A stretch of DNA of 64,000 nucleotides from Trichoplax adhaerens (Eukaryota > Placozoa > Uniplacotomia > Trichoplacea > Trichoplacidae). Each line of letters opens with the position of its first letter. Position 1 is the first letter of the stretch. Both the position numbers and the translations under genes were made by a program. Positions 1 to 13,500 of this stretch are shown here, piece by piece. The notes under the pieces are model-generated. The model saw only the letters and a list, made by a program, of their open reading frames with translations. It was not told where the DNA came from and searched no databases. Location of the stretch: positions 372,943 through 436,942 of the forward strand of contig NW_002060969.1 of the NCBI RefSeq assembly GCF_000150275.1, read 5' to 3'.

Positions 1-1617
1 ATTGCGTCGTCCAAGTTGCTAAATCCTTCTGGAGAAGTTACACACTCAACCTCAGCTAAGCCAGACGAAAGTCGCAATTCACTACTTTCATCTATTCGTG
101 CTGGAAAGCAGTTAAGGAAGACAACGACAGTTGATAAAAGTGGTCCGCTTCTGCCAAAAAGTACGGTAGTGACATAGTATTTCAGTTGTATTATTATCGT
201 TATCAATAGCTTATTATTACAAATATGAAAGTTATGAGGCAAGAAATACACACGTCGTGATACCATAATTGCAATGACTGGTTGGAAGTACTACACTGTA
301 CTGTATGTTTGTGTTCTAACTTGTGATTACTCAAAATACTTAATTTTCGAAGAACAAACAAGCTCGGATTCAGGGAGTCGTACGGATCAAGTTAGTTCCC
401 GTGGCCCTGCAAATCTTGGTGGGTTATTTGCAGGTGGAATGCCGAGTCTGAGACCAACAAATAGCCGCTTTTCATCGGCTGCTAATACAGGTTTGGCTAT
501 TAATAAAATCGTGTTTATTTATAAACAGCTCAAGATATCGATGTATTTGACTAACCACTTAGTTATTAGTTGCTTCTTTAAAGTTGTAATAGCACCGGTA
601 TCATTGGAAATTTGTTACTTATTCAATCGCTGTTGCATTCCGTTTCATAGGTAAGCCTACAAGCGATCAGCCGCCGTTCATGAAATTTCCGTCAAGATCA
701 TCTGACCAAATTTCAGTAAACCAGACAATTGGAACGGATAATAAATCTCAGGTAATTGAATTAATTATTATGTGCAATTACTTGACTACATAATGACCGT
801 TCCAAACAATTTTTAGTTAAAGACAGCACTACAGAAGTTCTAACATGCAGGTTATTTCATTCTATAGTGAACATACTTGAATGCACTTAGGAAACAATCT
901 TCTTCATTATTCAGGTTCCACACTTCTCTAATAGATCCGCCATTGAGTCACAATCAGCGACTCCAGCGACAAGAATTCAACGTAATCGCCCTAGTGAAAT
1001 ATCGTCAACATCTCAACAAACTGTAAGTGAGCCATCCAATATAGCGTCTACAATGCCATCATTTTCGTTACCTGATAGAATTCCAATGAATTCTGGAAGT
1101 TTCATGACATTTGAAGGTATCCAGAAACGTTATCGATTTAGATGATCATAGTAGCTGTTTATATTGCGTATTACAATATTACTATTTCTGGATTTGTAAC
1201 CTATACTCCGTAACTTTGATATTTGCAAGCGAGTTTCGAATCACGTTTTACTTTTCAAGCCGAGCTGCCACCGTCTGAACCATTTAATCCAAATTTATCG
1301 AAAAATTATCCCAGTAAAAAAGAAAAAGAAAAGAGTAAATCTTTACGAACAGATTAATTTACCGCTAAGTATAAGAATCATAATTCTATCTGTAACTAAT
1401 TATGTATTTACTACTATTTGTTGCAGCGAAATCTAAGGCACCTCTTCCTCCAAAAAATCACCATGATTTGAAAGAGACTTTCCGTGCACCAACGAGAGCA
1501 GCCCCGGATAGACCTGCGCCATTTCCTCCAGCAACAACTCGACCTGCTCCAGACAGGCCACCACCACCACGACCTAGTTCAAGACCCCCACCTCCGCCGC
1601 CTCCTAGGAAGAAATAA
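1..1617 (+). CDS. WIPF: WAS/WASL-interacting protein (WIP/WIPF family), 3' part
   Basis: This is an actin regulator that binds actin and holds WASP/N-WASP. The gene enters from the left edge. The first exon (1 to about 171) carries a WH2 actin-binding segment, NSLLSSIRAGKQLRKT. An exon from about 362 to 490 carries the family motif GGLFAGGMPSLRPT. Further exons at 651-751, 915 to about 1116, 1260 to about 1336 and 1427-1617 join in frame at GT/AG borders. The exon at 1260 holds a match to the WASP-binding region (LPPSEPFNPN then KNYPSK). The last exon encodes a Pro/Arg-rich tail ending RPPPPPPPRKK and a TAA stop. The order WH2, GLFAGGMP, WASP-binding segment is that of WIP. In vertebrate WIP the WASP-binding segment is close to the C terminus, whereas here about 65 more residues follow. 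The start codon and N-terminal polyproline lie outside the window. The identity is secure; the 5' border of the second exon is approximate. Confidence 0.85.
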
Positions 1618-3453
1618 GGCTATCATTGATACGTTTTAATGACCTAGATATATATCAGGATACTGATGTTACACTATAGATGAATTGATTAATTATATTT
1701 ATAATTATCTGTCAATTGGACTAAATTTTATATGCTTATAGTTGACTTTCTTATAAAAATATAGTAATATTGGTTTATAAATCTCTAGAACATTGCTTAA
1801 GAGTATGAGAACGCTTTTATATAAACTACAATTAATAAATGAGAGTCCCTCCCTTCATTCATTCAATAATAATTATCAGATACTTCTCACTGTAAAAAAT
1901 CTTTTATTAATGGGACTTGTTTATTATCATTCTGTTCAATCGTTCTATCATATCGATAAAATTTTCGTTCGTTTAGTTACTTAGACGTGCATATAAAATT
2001 GGTTTACTGGAATTATTAATAATTAACATTTGCATTCAGTATCATACCAGTTAGAAAAGAGAATACTCGTACATTCTTTCCCTGAATGGCACGTATTCTA
2101 GTCATGATTTCGAACTCTGACTTGTCCTTAGCATATTTATGAATCGCAGTCGTTTATATCGTAACATCATCCATAAAAGTTTTTAAATTCTATTGTGCAA
2201 TACGCATATATCTATTATGTAATTGTGGCTAACTTTGCAATTTTTGAAATGAACAACCTTTTGCCTTCAATTGCATTATCAAAATCTTAGCTTAAAATGT
2301 TTTCTAATGCTTTCGTTATTCCAAGAACTGATTAATGTTATCACTGTGATATATAATTACTTGCGATAATTAAAATTTCATTTCGTAAGATGATGTCTTA
2401 CAATCAATGTGGAAAATTTGCAGGTTTAAATTCGTACTTTACAGAAGTCCAAACCTGCTATAGTTTTGCACATATCGGAATACTAACTGTAATCTCTCAT
2501 TCTCTCGTATCTAAATTAGTAGCACCTTGTGAATCTCTAACGCCTCTGACATGCGGTACGCTTTAACGGTAATGCTAATACCTGTGATCAGATTAATATT
2601 TATTATCGATGACTCGCTCACTAGGTGTTATACAATATTTACTAATAGTAAAGGCAATTAATTCTGCAAGCCTAGCTACTGGATACCTCTTTACTGATAA
2701 TTGTAATCATCCCCCATAGCTATAATTACGTCACCGCAAAATAATAGCGTTTGCAGCCATTTGAATTTCAACTTTGCAGTTATAATCAGTATTTTAAACA
2801 AGGCAGTATCAAATCAGCTGCTAACAGTTACAACCGGAAATCCCAATAATACAGGTTGCGGTTTATAGTAATTCATAGCAGCTATTGGGATTACACGAAT
2901 GCACTTCCAAATGTCATTGGCATGCACATGCAAAGACATTTCTTCGATCCTATTGATAAGTATCGCGGACTTTAAAGTAGGAATATACAAATGCAGCATA
3001 ATACTGCACATGTAATAGAAAAAGCATCATAATTTTAGCTACTACTATGACGTAGTTAGTACTAAAGTAAAGTACCGCTCATTCAAAATTGTAGATTTAT
3101 AGCTAAGATCATGTATTCAATGTATCTAGGGACGAATAACTACAAATATTGCGATATCTTAGGAAAATCAACGCTGCAAATGATGTAGTTATCAGAAAAT
3201 CAAATATATAAATTAATAAATTTTTAATACAATTATGAGCTTTATCTTAAACAGTGTTATTGCACTTACATAATCACAGATTATCTATTTATATATTTTA
3301 TCTAAGAGTTTAATAATATCTAATTCAAATTTATGGAAGACGATTTCTTGCCGCGAAAATGACTGTACACTAGATAATTTGAGAAAATTAATACTGTTAG
3401 ATAAAATACCAATACACGCATTATTATCACTGGATAGAAAACTACATAAAGTG
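1618..3453. other. Convergent intergenic region, nothing recognised
   Basis: This AT-rich DNA separates the 3' end of the WIP gene from the 3' end of PWP1. The short open frames at 1793-1984 and 2814-3011 have low-complexity translations without family resemblance. No CTGTA palindrome array is present, unlike the 5'-side intergenic regions. Confidence 0.6.
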
Positions 3454-6400
3454 TTAGAAAGATTTAATAAATATATTACGTTTATCTAACGTACCAATAA
3501 ATTCTTCATTCAAGTCAACCAGTGACACTGAATTTTTTTCTCCTCCGAACATAATGGAAGCATTGTCGGGGCAAAAGCAAGAACAGTATACCTTACCCTA
3601 AATTCGAGCGATAAAGATCAATTGAAGCAACTTGTACAAGTTTAAACTATAAATACCCTTAAATCGAGTAGAAATATGATCTCATTCTTATAATATACTC
3701 ACGATATTAAGGTTTTTTGAACTGATAAATTTTGGAGTATTCCCCTGGATATATGAAATAATTTTCCGTTAACTACACGTACTTATATGATAACGTATGG
3801 AATAGTTTACAAATCCAGTAGCATTTTGAATATCATTGATTAAATTTCTACGCAACAGCTGTTCAATCGAGTCGGAGTCACTTTGACTACGTGATAATAT
3901 TTGGAACCGAATGTTGGAGCAATAATATCTGGAATACATAGATGAACTAAATTTTACCATAATTGTGAATGAATCCGTCACTGTATTACTAGGACTCTTG
4001 CAGAAAAAATTTGGCTCACGTTCACATAAAACGGAAAGACAACGCGAGTACTAGGGTGAAATTTTTCTGTGGAGTCCTTGATATGATTACCATAATATTA
4101 AAATGCAGTAAATAGTAAAATAATCATTACGAACACATAGATTTACAAAAGTATATCTGGGCAAAACATCACCCCATAAATTTGAGATACAGCAAAACGA
4201 AAGTAAAACTCTTACATTGCATGAATACTTTGTCTTCCATATTGTGTATTTAAGTATTTTAAAGTATGCAAAGTTCGCCCTAGCTTACTTACTGCATCAT
4301 AACAAGTACTGACGTTAAGGTACTTTCCAAATTTAATTTAAATAGGCACCAAAATCGGGCCTCTGCACTCCGACAATCAATTATTTACGCCTAAGTGTTC
4401 ATAATTAACTTTTAAGTAACAGTTGCAGATAGTATCTCACGAACTGCTAAATGAACGGTAAGAGTAAGGATACTGAAATATGTTGCTATAGTATTACTTA
4501 AGCTTATAAAATGATCCACAATACTCGTATTAAATGCTAGCGTAGACAAGCGACACAATGATAGACAAGATATTATCGTCAACACTATCAACCTGCACCT
4601 CATGTGAAGGCCTTTAAATTACCTCTATAATATCTCTTATGATTTTCGAAGTCGTAATAAACAACGTAATTACTGTAATTTCATTACATTCCATTTTTAT
4701 GCTTAATGTACGACAGTATTACAACATGCAATCAATGCTATCGTACAAATCAACTTAAAGGAGACCAAAGAAAGCATTAACTGCAAATATAAAGCATAAA
4801 GCTTATAGAATGATATCAATTATTAATTTGAAAACGTATTTCCTCGTAATCTGTACGAATAGCGGCTGCCAGCTTCATGTTTTAAGTGTAACACATACGA
4901 GGTATGGTGCATAATAAATCTCAGCTTATTACCGTAATATCCCAGACTTTTACAGTCTTATCTATAGAAGACGTAACCAGAAGACCTTCTGTTTGATAAC
5001 TCAGAGCAAGATCTAGCCATTTATGGAAAGAAATTACGATACGCGCTTAACTTATGCAATAAGCGGTCACTACTATTAAAGCGATTACGCACTTGCGGAA
5101 AACATTAAAAAAATAAATAACGAAAATCAGTTTATAGTTCTAAACCTGTAATAGACATGTTATGAGCACAGATCCGAAATATGTAGTCTCTGTTACGAAC
5201 GTCAAAAGCATACACGGATCCATCATATAACCCAACCTGTAATAGCGCAAATGCAAAGCAATGAACTTATTAAAGACAACTATGCAGTCATATAGTTAAT
5301 TTAGCAATATAGCTTTACATAGTTACATACCAAGAATACCGCAGGACAAAACGGGTTCCATATCACTTTTTCAATTTCATTAGCAGTATTCCATCGTATC
5401 GCAGACTTTAAAAGGAAAGCTCACTTTGATTATGACGATAACTCGTAACAAAAAAGCTGGACTTATATAACTATAATACATAATCGTTAACCTCTTGAAT
5501 TCTACAATCCGTCAATTGTATCGTCCTTAGCAAAAGGAATTACGTTCGTGAACTTATATACAGATTATAGTTTTGCACACCAATATTGCGTAAGCGATAG
5601 ATTAAATAGCATTGTACGCGTATTACTTATCAGTGGAACTAGTCAGTAAGAGCTGAGCCTCGAACGGATGCCATTGAATAGATTGTACCTTAAGAATAAC
5701 GATGTTATATTTAGAAGGCAAAGATTGACTCACAATAATGGCAAGTGTTCATAAATGCCTCTTAAGCACTAAGATCAGTTAAATAACACAATCAACAAAA
5801 TAAAATCAAGATCCTCCAGTCACATTTGCTATATACAACTCTACGCTAGATGGAACTGAGACTGATAAAATGTATGAAAGTTTTTCGCTAATGGCTTTAA
5901 CCTTAAAGCTATAGTAGCCTGGTAATGAAAATATATAAATGTTACAAAATTCTGTTTCAGAAATTTTAAGACAAAATTTAGTACTGAAGAAATATAGCAC
6001 ATTCTAAAAGTCGCATGGTGCATTGATATTTGTGAATTGCGGTTCACGTTTTCGTAACAATAGATATGAATTTATAACTACAGTATCTGTAAGCGAAAAT
6101 AAAATAATCACAACGTATGTGCAGTAAGGTGTAAGCAAACTTGTACCCACAACTGTATGGTTTAACAAAGAACCCTAGTAATGTTTCAGTGTTAATGAAA
6201 AGCCGGTAAAAAAATCTCCGAAAGTTGTCTTTCAGAATGAATTTCTAAAAATTGGATCATATTAAATCTAGGGCCTTAAGGTCCTTAATAAAACGATTTG
6301 GGAAATCTTAAAACGGGGAAGAGAGTTTAAATTAAGCTTAGTATAAACCATCAGTATTCTCAAAACCATGATTAGAGTTAATGGGTCAAGAACAGCCCTA

Positions 6401-9164
6401 TGATATACGAAACTGTACTACGCCAAAAGATAGTAAGTGCTGTACGTGCCCTCGTTAAATCAAATAAGGTGCAGAATCTACAATTTGATCGTCTGAGTAA
6501 AGATTGAGGAGTGAACCATATGAATAATTAAAATCATAAATACGTAACACAATCTTGTAAGCTATAGTACAAACATACTATCGTATTGAATCAAACTCTC
6601 AGATTGTAACATACAGGCGGAAGAATCCTGCAAGTCGTGAAATTCCGCGTCCTACTGATCGTACCTTATCAGAATGGTGTGAGTATATATTTGATGTTTT
6701 AGCAAGTGTAATATCCCAAAGAATTACAGCCTGATCAGCTGATGCACTGGCAAGAATAGTCCTAGAAAACGAACGATTAAGGAATATGAAGATAATAGAA
6801 ATTATGTGATGAAGGACATGTAATAATACTGCACGGTTGACAACAAGGATACTGTGTGATTTCATACATCTGCCATAAACTAGATATCAGATCCGGTATT
6901 TTCACTTTGTAAACTTTGATAGAAAGCTAATCTACTAATAATATGAATGGTTAAGTATGTCGATGGCAGAATTGTAGCGGACACGCTAGTCTCATAAATA
7001 GTAATCGTCACTGTATCGTAAACAGTAGTCTTGCTGAGCCTTACAATGCAATAAATTTGCACCCAGAAACTACGAGCTTAGATACAGTCATACAGTGCAC
7101 ATATTGAGCTGTATCTATACTGTATCTATGACGAGACAAAAAATACTAATTGCTAAATACTGAGACCGACGGAATGCTTACATCTTAAGGCGTTACCTTA
7201 GTTTCTTTTAAAATATCGAGATATATATGCAGCATAATGCACTTTATATACTATGTATAAACAGTCCAATAATTTAGCAATAATTGGTCAATATTCTTCA
7301 TTATACAGATTTTCGATGAATACCTAGCAGATCTGTTCCACGACAAATCCAACACAGAATCATTGTGACTCTTCAATGGACTTTTAATCCTCCGTAGATT
7401 ATCATCCTATCAAAGTAATTACCAAAATTTAAATACAGCAAGTTATAATGTATTAGCGGAAACGTTTGCGTTATGATATCCTAAATAAATCACTCACCGT
7501 TAGATTTGAAGCGTTCCCTAATGTAGCAACAGGTTGTAAACAATTAATGTTGTCGATATCCCATATTTCAATAAATGATGCTTTGGTTCCAACTGCAACA
7601 AGATTACCTGATGGCAAACATGGAAACATGTTCTTTTATTTATTCACTTCATATAGAAATATAAGAGGTCGTCTCACCATTTAAGTCATTTTCATTGCAG
7701 CTGCAATCTAAACTTTCGACACACAGCGGGCATGCATTTACCGGAATATCGTGATGAATATACCAATCTCCGTTCTCATAATTGTAAACTCAAATAATAA
7801 TTTGACGTAGTTAATTATTGCAGGGCTTATCAATAATTTAATTAGTCGAAACAACTACGACGTACACTAACCTCTGCAGTGATAACTGAGGAATAAATAA
7901 CTTACGATAAATTTCCAGAGCGTTGGCGTTATTATTCGTAACACCAACAACGGCTAAGTTATCATGTGGACCAATAATGATATCTGATGAACCTTCGCTT
8001 TCCTGGATAATTAATATAATTCGTATTCTTGATCCTTTCATGATTGCTTTATAAAATTTTTGAAGATACTTTTTAACTTCTTACCGTGTCAAATTGGCTT
8101 ATAGAAGGATCTATTATATTATCTTCATAGGGATTAAGTTTATACAGGTCACAGACTTCATCTTAAATTGGTAACAAAATATATGGTAATAAATTAGTAG
8201 TGTAAAAAAGATTTACAAACTCAGAATGTGAGCATTTACTAGATAAACAGAAGCATCAAAACGCAAGAAAAAAATGCTGAGAAAGTTTAAGTTTCAAGTG
8301 GTGTCTACGTGCATTAGGCGTATCGCTTTATGCTTTAACTTAATACTACAGTACTGCGCTTTATATTATATCATAATATTGCAGTTGTGCTCCAATTCGT
8401 CACTAATTAATTTTCCTTGTAAAAGGTATTAAATTTCTATGGCTTATCCTGTCTAGTAATACGTACAGTATAAATGATTTTGACTGTTTTATTTTAATGA
8501 GAGAAAATCTGGGTATTTAAATAGTAATAATATAATAAGTAACAACGTAGCAAGTAGAGTACGTACTGTATACCCAACAGTCATTTCTGATTCAATTACA
8601 AAAGTTCATATAATGTTTATCACCTTGATCATAATCCTGTAAATTGTATTCTGATAATTCTTTGTCAATATCTGCCTCCGCCTGTACTGATCCATTCAAT
8701 TCAAGTGTTTCGACATTTCCACTACTGAGCAAAATATGTACAATAGAATGATTATAAGTATTTACATATCTTCCCAAATCGCATCACATCTTACTATTTT
8801 TTAACAGCAGGATTCAGATCTTCCCTCGCCAACTTCAATAAGCTTTCCGGAGAATATTTACTCTAAAAATGCTCTGTGATCAGTACAGCACTTACAGTGT
8901 ATAATAGTGTAAAATCAAGATTGCATTGGACCGCGAACTATCGATTAATTAAATCAAATTATATTAATATATTAATGCGATAGTACGAGTATCACGCATA
9001 CGCGCATTCCGTGGAATTTCTACGAGTTTCGCTAGTAAATAAATAAATGTAAACATAATATGATATCGGTAACTTTCGCATACGTACAGTATGTCACTAG
9101 TTACCTTTGTTGGATGACTTCTTGCAATTCCTTTTGGAATCCAGCTTAAGCATGAAATAGGCAT
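3454..9164 (-). CDS. PWP1: Periodic tryptophan protein 1 (PWP1), WD40 ribosome-biogenesis factor
   Basis: PWP1 is a nuclear/nucleolar WD40 protein involved in rRNA transcription and ribosome production. About 13 exons can be followed. The first is 9105-9164 (MPISCLSWIPKGIARSHPTK, matching the family N terminus). Next come an exon near 8805-8870 (SKYSPESLLKLARE) and an acidic exon near 8630-8730 (DKELSEYNLQDYDQGD). Further exons lie near 8085-8160, 7910-8010 (PHDNLAVVGV), 7685-7790 (WYIHHDIP) and 7492-7630 (GNLVAVGTKASFIEIWDID). The WD exons continue near 6668-6765 (ASASADQAVILWD), 5631-5692 (VQSIQWHPFEAQLLL), 5335-5430 (EIEKVIWNPFCPAVF), 5148-5237 (LYDGSVYAFDVRNRD) and 4928-5020 (SSIDKTVKVWDIT). 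A last exon at 3454 to about 3590 begins KVYCSCFCPD and ends with TAA. A small exon between 4928 and 3590 is probably still missing, and some splice phases (near 7660) are not settled. Introns are unusually long for this window. The gene diverges from the LisH/WD40 gene across a palindrome-rich promoter region. Confidence 0.85.
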
Positions 9165-9729
9165 AACCTTGTCATGTACTGCTGTATCGTAATGAAATTA
9201 CAGAGATAGCGATAAAATAATAAGATATACATCAACGTAGCCCAATTTTGAACTTAATGTGTCTTTTATGGAGACATGTTTACTGACAGTGAGTATATGA
9301 CTAAGACTCATAACATGAGTATATTTCAGACAATAATATCGTTCTAACTTTACCCTGTCTACTTTGCCTTGCAGATTATTACTTTGTATTCACTCACGGC
9401 GCTGTACGTCTATCACATTCAATAGTTGGTGTATGTGCGGACCAAATGTGCAGTCTTCGATGATATTGCCACTTTCCATGCCCAAAAATAGTAACTCCAA
9501 TCTACTGTTGACTCCGTAACAGCAGTAGTGGTAGTACTGTTATGACTGTAAATACAGATACGAATGTGGCAATGTAGCAAAGCTCAATCTACTCTGATTC
9601 ACACAGCACTGTAATGTAGTACAGCTACGCCTGTTCAAGGTTGCTACGGCATAGCCACAGCAGGCGACAGCTACAGTACAGTAGATTGAGTTCATTACCG
9701 TAACACAGTAACATAAACATTACCGCGAT

Positions 9730-9905
9730 ACGCAAGTACAGTTTAAGTGTACTGTACAGTATGTACTGTACACTGTACAGTACAGTACAGTGTACGGACA
9801 CTGTAGTAGTACAGTACAGTATAGTACCGTACAGCACATGGAAGATTTATCCTTATGGCTCAGGTACTGTACTGTACTGTACTGTACAGTGCACTGTACA
9901 AGTCG
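9730..9905. repeat. CTGTA/TACAG palindromic microsatellite array
   Basis: Short runs of the 5-base unit CTGTA switch to its complement TACAG and back, for example TACTGTACAGTACAGTACAG. Each switch makes a perfect inverted repeat with no spacer, so the tract can fold into hairpins. It lies in the PWP1/LisH-WD40 divergent promoter region. Confidence 0.9.
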
Positions 9906-10327
9906 TACGCTACCTATCCAGGAGTCTACTGTAGACTAGGACTAAATAATGCATGACGATGTATGATCAGCTCCAAACTCCGCTTTAAAATATGGCGATG
10001 AAGACGAGGTGTTTTACTTTGTCATAGTAGTTTAGCTTCTAAGTACGGTACAGTAGTGAGAATAGAGTGCTCAGCATCTGATTTGATACCACACAGTGTA
10101 GGAAGTGATTCAGTGACATCATTATTTAAAGTGAGGTGATAAAATCGAGGTGTTATACTTCCATGTCTAAGTGTTAGTCAGTTTCATATTAAGTGAGATG
10201 ACAATATTGAGAACTTTAGTCACTTAATACGGTACACTAAAATGTAAATAAATATGGTGCTAACTATGGAATATGACAGGCTCGGCCGCAGTACCGTAAT
10301 TTACACTGACCATGCTCAGCTACTATA

Positions 10328-10500
10328 TACAGTACAGTACTGTACTGTACAGTACAGTGTACACTAGTGTACAGTACTGTACAATACAGTACAGTTACGT
10401 TACACCATTCGTGGATTGGTTCAGCTGCTGATGGTACTGTACAGTGTACAGTACGGCACAGTACTGTACAGTACAGTACAGTCATACTACCGTACTTAAC
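10328..10500. repeat. CTGTA/TACAG palindromic microsatellite array
   Basis: A second array lies about 50 bases upstream of the LisH/WD40 start codon. Runs of CTGTA and TACAG alternate and are interrupted by a short unique block at about 10405-10430. Confidence 0.9.
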
Positions 10501-10549
10501 GTTAAATCACAACATACTGTACTGTACTTCGCGTAATTATCGTGGTAAA

Positions 10550-13500
10550 ATGGAGGAACGAAAAGTTCTGAACTTGATTTATGATTATTTTGAAAAAAAT
10601 AAATTCTTTAAAAGTTCTAAAACTCTTGTAGAGGAAAGGTAACTTTGCTATTCTATAGATAGAGTAAAAGAAAATGCCCGCTGCGCCAGTTACACCATTC
10701 GAAAATATTCAACCGTACTAGAATTACCGTATGAGATTCGTATCTAATATTTGTGAGCGTACAATTGTAATAATAATTAATAATTAATTATAATTGATCT
10801 TGGATCTACAGTACAGTATATGTACTGTATTGCCTTCTACCTTCCTTAGAAACGATTTTGTCTGTGAATTTATGTATTACCATAATATTGTTACGAAGGG
10901 AAATGCGCTATAGTATTAGAATACGAGCGGATGAATTCTTACCATTCAATAGCTAAATTATGTACTGTACTACTAAGTTGATGCACAGCACGGTACAGTA
11001 AGTTAATTTTTAAGATATTACAAAATATGCAACTTCTCATTAATTTATAATTTAATTAATAGTTTAATATAGTACCGGTACGCGTATGTGTATACCACTG
11101 TAAAGTAGCTAAAGATTTCTGTAAACAAAAACGAGTTAGAGCTTGAAAATGGTCCCTGTTTTGCCATTATTCACCAGTTATAGAATAGCTGGGCAGTATT
11201 TGAGATCCTTTATACAGACTATGCAATATGCAGTCTCTATATATCTCTAGGCAACATACGATTAGTATATTGCTACTGTAGCGTAAATATAACAAACATC
11301 TCCATCTCTCTCATCATAACGAATGTACAGTACTATTGTCTATTATTTTAAGTGTGTGTGTGTATCATCAATAGGTCGGCATAGTTAGTTCTGATGTTAT
11401 TGTATTCATTTCTATTACAGTGGAATACCGATCAACAAGGATATAATAAATAGCACCTTTCCTTTGCAGCATGTGCTAGGTTTGATTGAGCATGATATGG
11501 AGATGAGCACTATAATAAATTAATAGTACTAGTGCAAACTCCCGTCGCTTTGCTGACGGTTTACGATAATATGCTCATTTAACAGATAGTACTACTATTT
11601 GTCGTAGACCTGTCAGAGGTTCAGTAACTTTAGACCGAGTAGTGTATTGTAGAACATGTACTAAAGTGGACTTAGGACTTTGAGAATACCTCAGCCGCGG
11701 TATGTTTAACTTTAGGGACAGCTAATCTTGTAATGACCTAAGTCAGAGTTTTATTCTTGCCCTTTTTGTCTGTCAGCTTTATTATCTAGATCATAGCTTA
11801 TTAATAAGGCTAGCAACTACAAAACATGTGTTACTGTACAAAATGTAACTGCTGCATTTTCTTACAGACGAATATGAAAATTCCAGTCGAATCAATATTT
11901 CTCTCCCAAACGCTTTGGTTAGTATAACGTTTGATGCAATGTTCACTGTACCAACTTCAGTATGCCTCTTATAATGGTGTACACACTTTGGCTGAGTTTT
12001 TTGATGAACAACTTGAAATTTGATATACGAATATATTAACATTTTCCAGCTGTTACCAGGAGATAACACCTACATTAACAAGGTATGCTACAACGAAAAA
12101 GACAATTGATGAATGTTTGGCCTTTAAGGATTAAGTTAGGATAGGTTCATTTGATGACAGCATAACTGAAGAAGTTTAAGGAGGGCTTTCTGCTTCAAAT
12201 TTACAATATCTACTATAACATCGTGAAATTAAGCCAACACCTACAATGATATAATCATGTCTATAGTATGTCGTGATTTTAAGAACAGAATTACCCTATT
12301 TACAATTTAGTTTATCTTTCGTATTATAGGCTTCTATGTCTTTAAATTACATAACTGAAGGTGAAAACATTCTCTCAACAAATTTCTCAGACGATAGAGG
12401 TGTGAATAATCGTTAAAAATACGATAATAGAAATAGAAATTATCTTACCTTTGAAATAACGTTTAAGTAACTGTAACGTAGACTCGGCTCTATACGAATG
12501 TTTTTTGTTATGACTTTGAAAGTATGCTACTTTTGAAACTGTGTTATTGATACTTTAGTTTAATTGCAGAACTTTTTTAATTTTCATATTTGCTTTTCTG
12601 ACTATTCATCATAAACGATATTATAATTTAGACACTTTTCTCAGCTGCAAGAAGGTATTCTAATAATATACTAGATAAACTTATACTTTCTAAAGTAGTA
12701 TTTCAATTTGTACTCCAAACAGATCTTATTCTAGGCACTGCTAAAGGAAAGACAATTCTCATAAAAATTCCAGAATGCATTGACGGTATCAAGGAAGAAC
12801 AGCTTATATTAAATGCTAATACATACCACAACCATAAAGGTGGAGTCTTGGATGTAGACATCAATCCGTGTCGTAGGTTGGTTTGCTATAATTTTATTCT
12901 GTGTATTTATGTACTAGCAATAGAAAGATACTGAGTTTAAAGCTACACCATGAAATAAAGTTTATGAGTACGGGGAGTGCTCATCACCATAAAGATATTT
13001 TAGATATGCAGTGGTATTTTTACGGTTCATTTAAGGAATAATATGTTGGTTTTAGGTTATTCTGCGTTAAAGTTTTTAATTATTGAATATACGGTAGTGC
13101 TTACTACAATTTGGTATCTGTAGTCACTCTATACTTTACCATTTCAATGTTTCGCAACCGGATTACATCCGATTTCGATGTATATGTTTTGCCTTCTGGT
13201 ACAAAATAGTTAACTAGTAAACCGTGTACGATAACGTACAAAAATGATTTTGAATGAGACAATTGTTTTATCTTTACAATTTCGTGGGTGGAAACTTGCT
13301 TAGACTATTTTTATCTGGCGGTATGGATCGTAAAATTTACTTGACGGAATTATCATATGAAGACAAAAAGCCATTACAAGAGTGGTCAGTACATAACAAG
13401 TGAGATATTGTAATGTAAACAACTTAATCTTTACACCGTCAGGTAATTTCCTCAAAATGTTGATAAATGTTTCACGGAAGCACTTAACGTAGTATAATTC

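Larger units (their letters stand above)
9165..10549. promoter_or_regulatory. Divergent intergenic region between PWP1 and the LisH/WD40 gene
   Basis: The 1.4 kb between two start codons pointing away from each other should hold both promoters. It is dominated by CTGTA/TACAG palindrome arrays (about 9730-9905 and 10328-10500) with non-repeat DNA between them. I see no convincing TATA box. Open frames across the arrays arise because the 5-base unit lacks stop codons in most phases. Confidence 0.5.

Noticed and set aside
9730-10500. CRISPR-like or tandem satellite interpretation of the CTGTA arrays
   Set aside because: There are no constant repeats separated by unique spacers. The unit is 5 bases and reverses orientation, and the context is eukaryotic.
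10264-10642. Open frames across the palindrome arrays (also at 9625-9837, 17341-17547, 27142-27429, 43066-43356, 45150-45431, 53405-53608)
   Set aside because: The CTGTA/TACAG unit translates to repeats such as TVLYC or STVQY without stops, so these frames are a by-product of the repeat. Only 10550 onward in the first case is a real exon.
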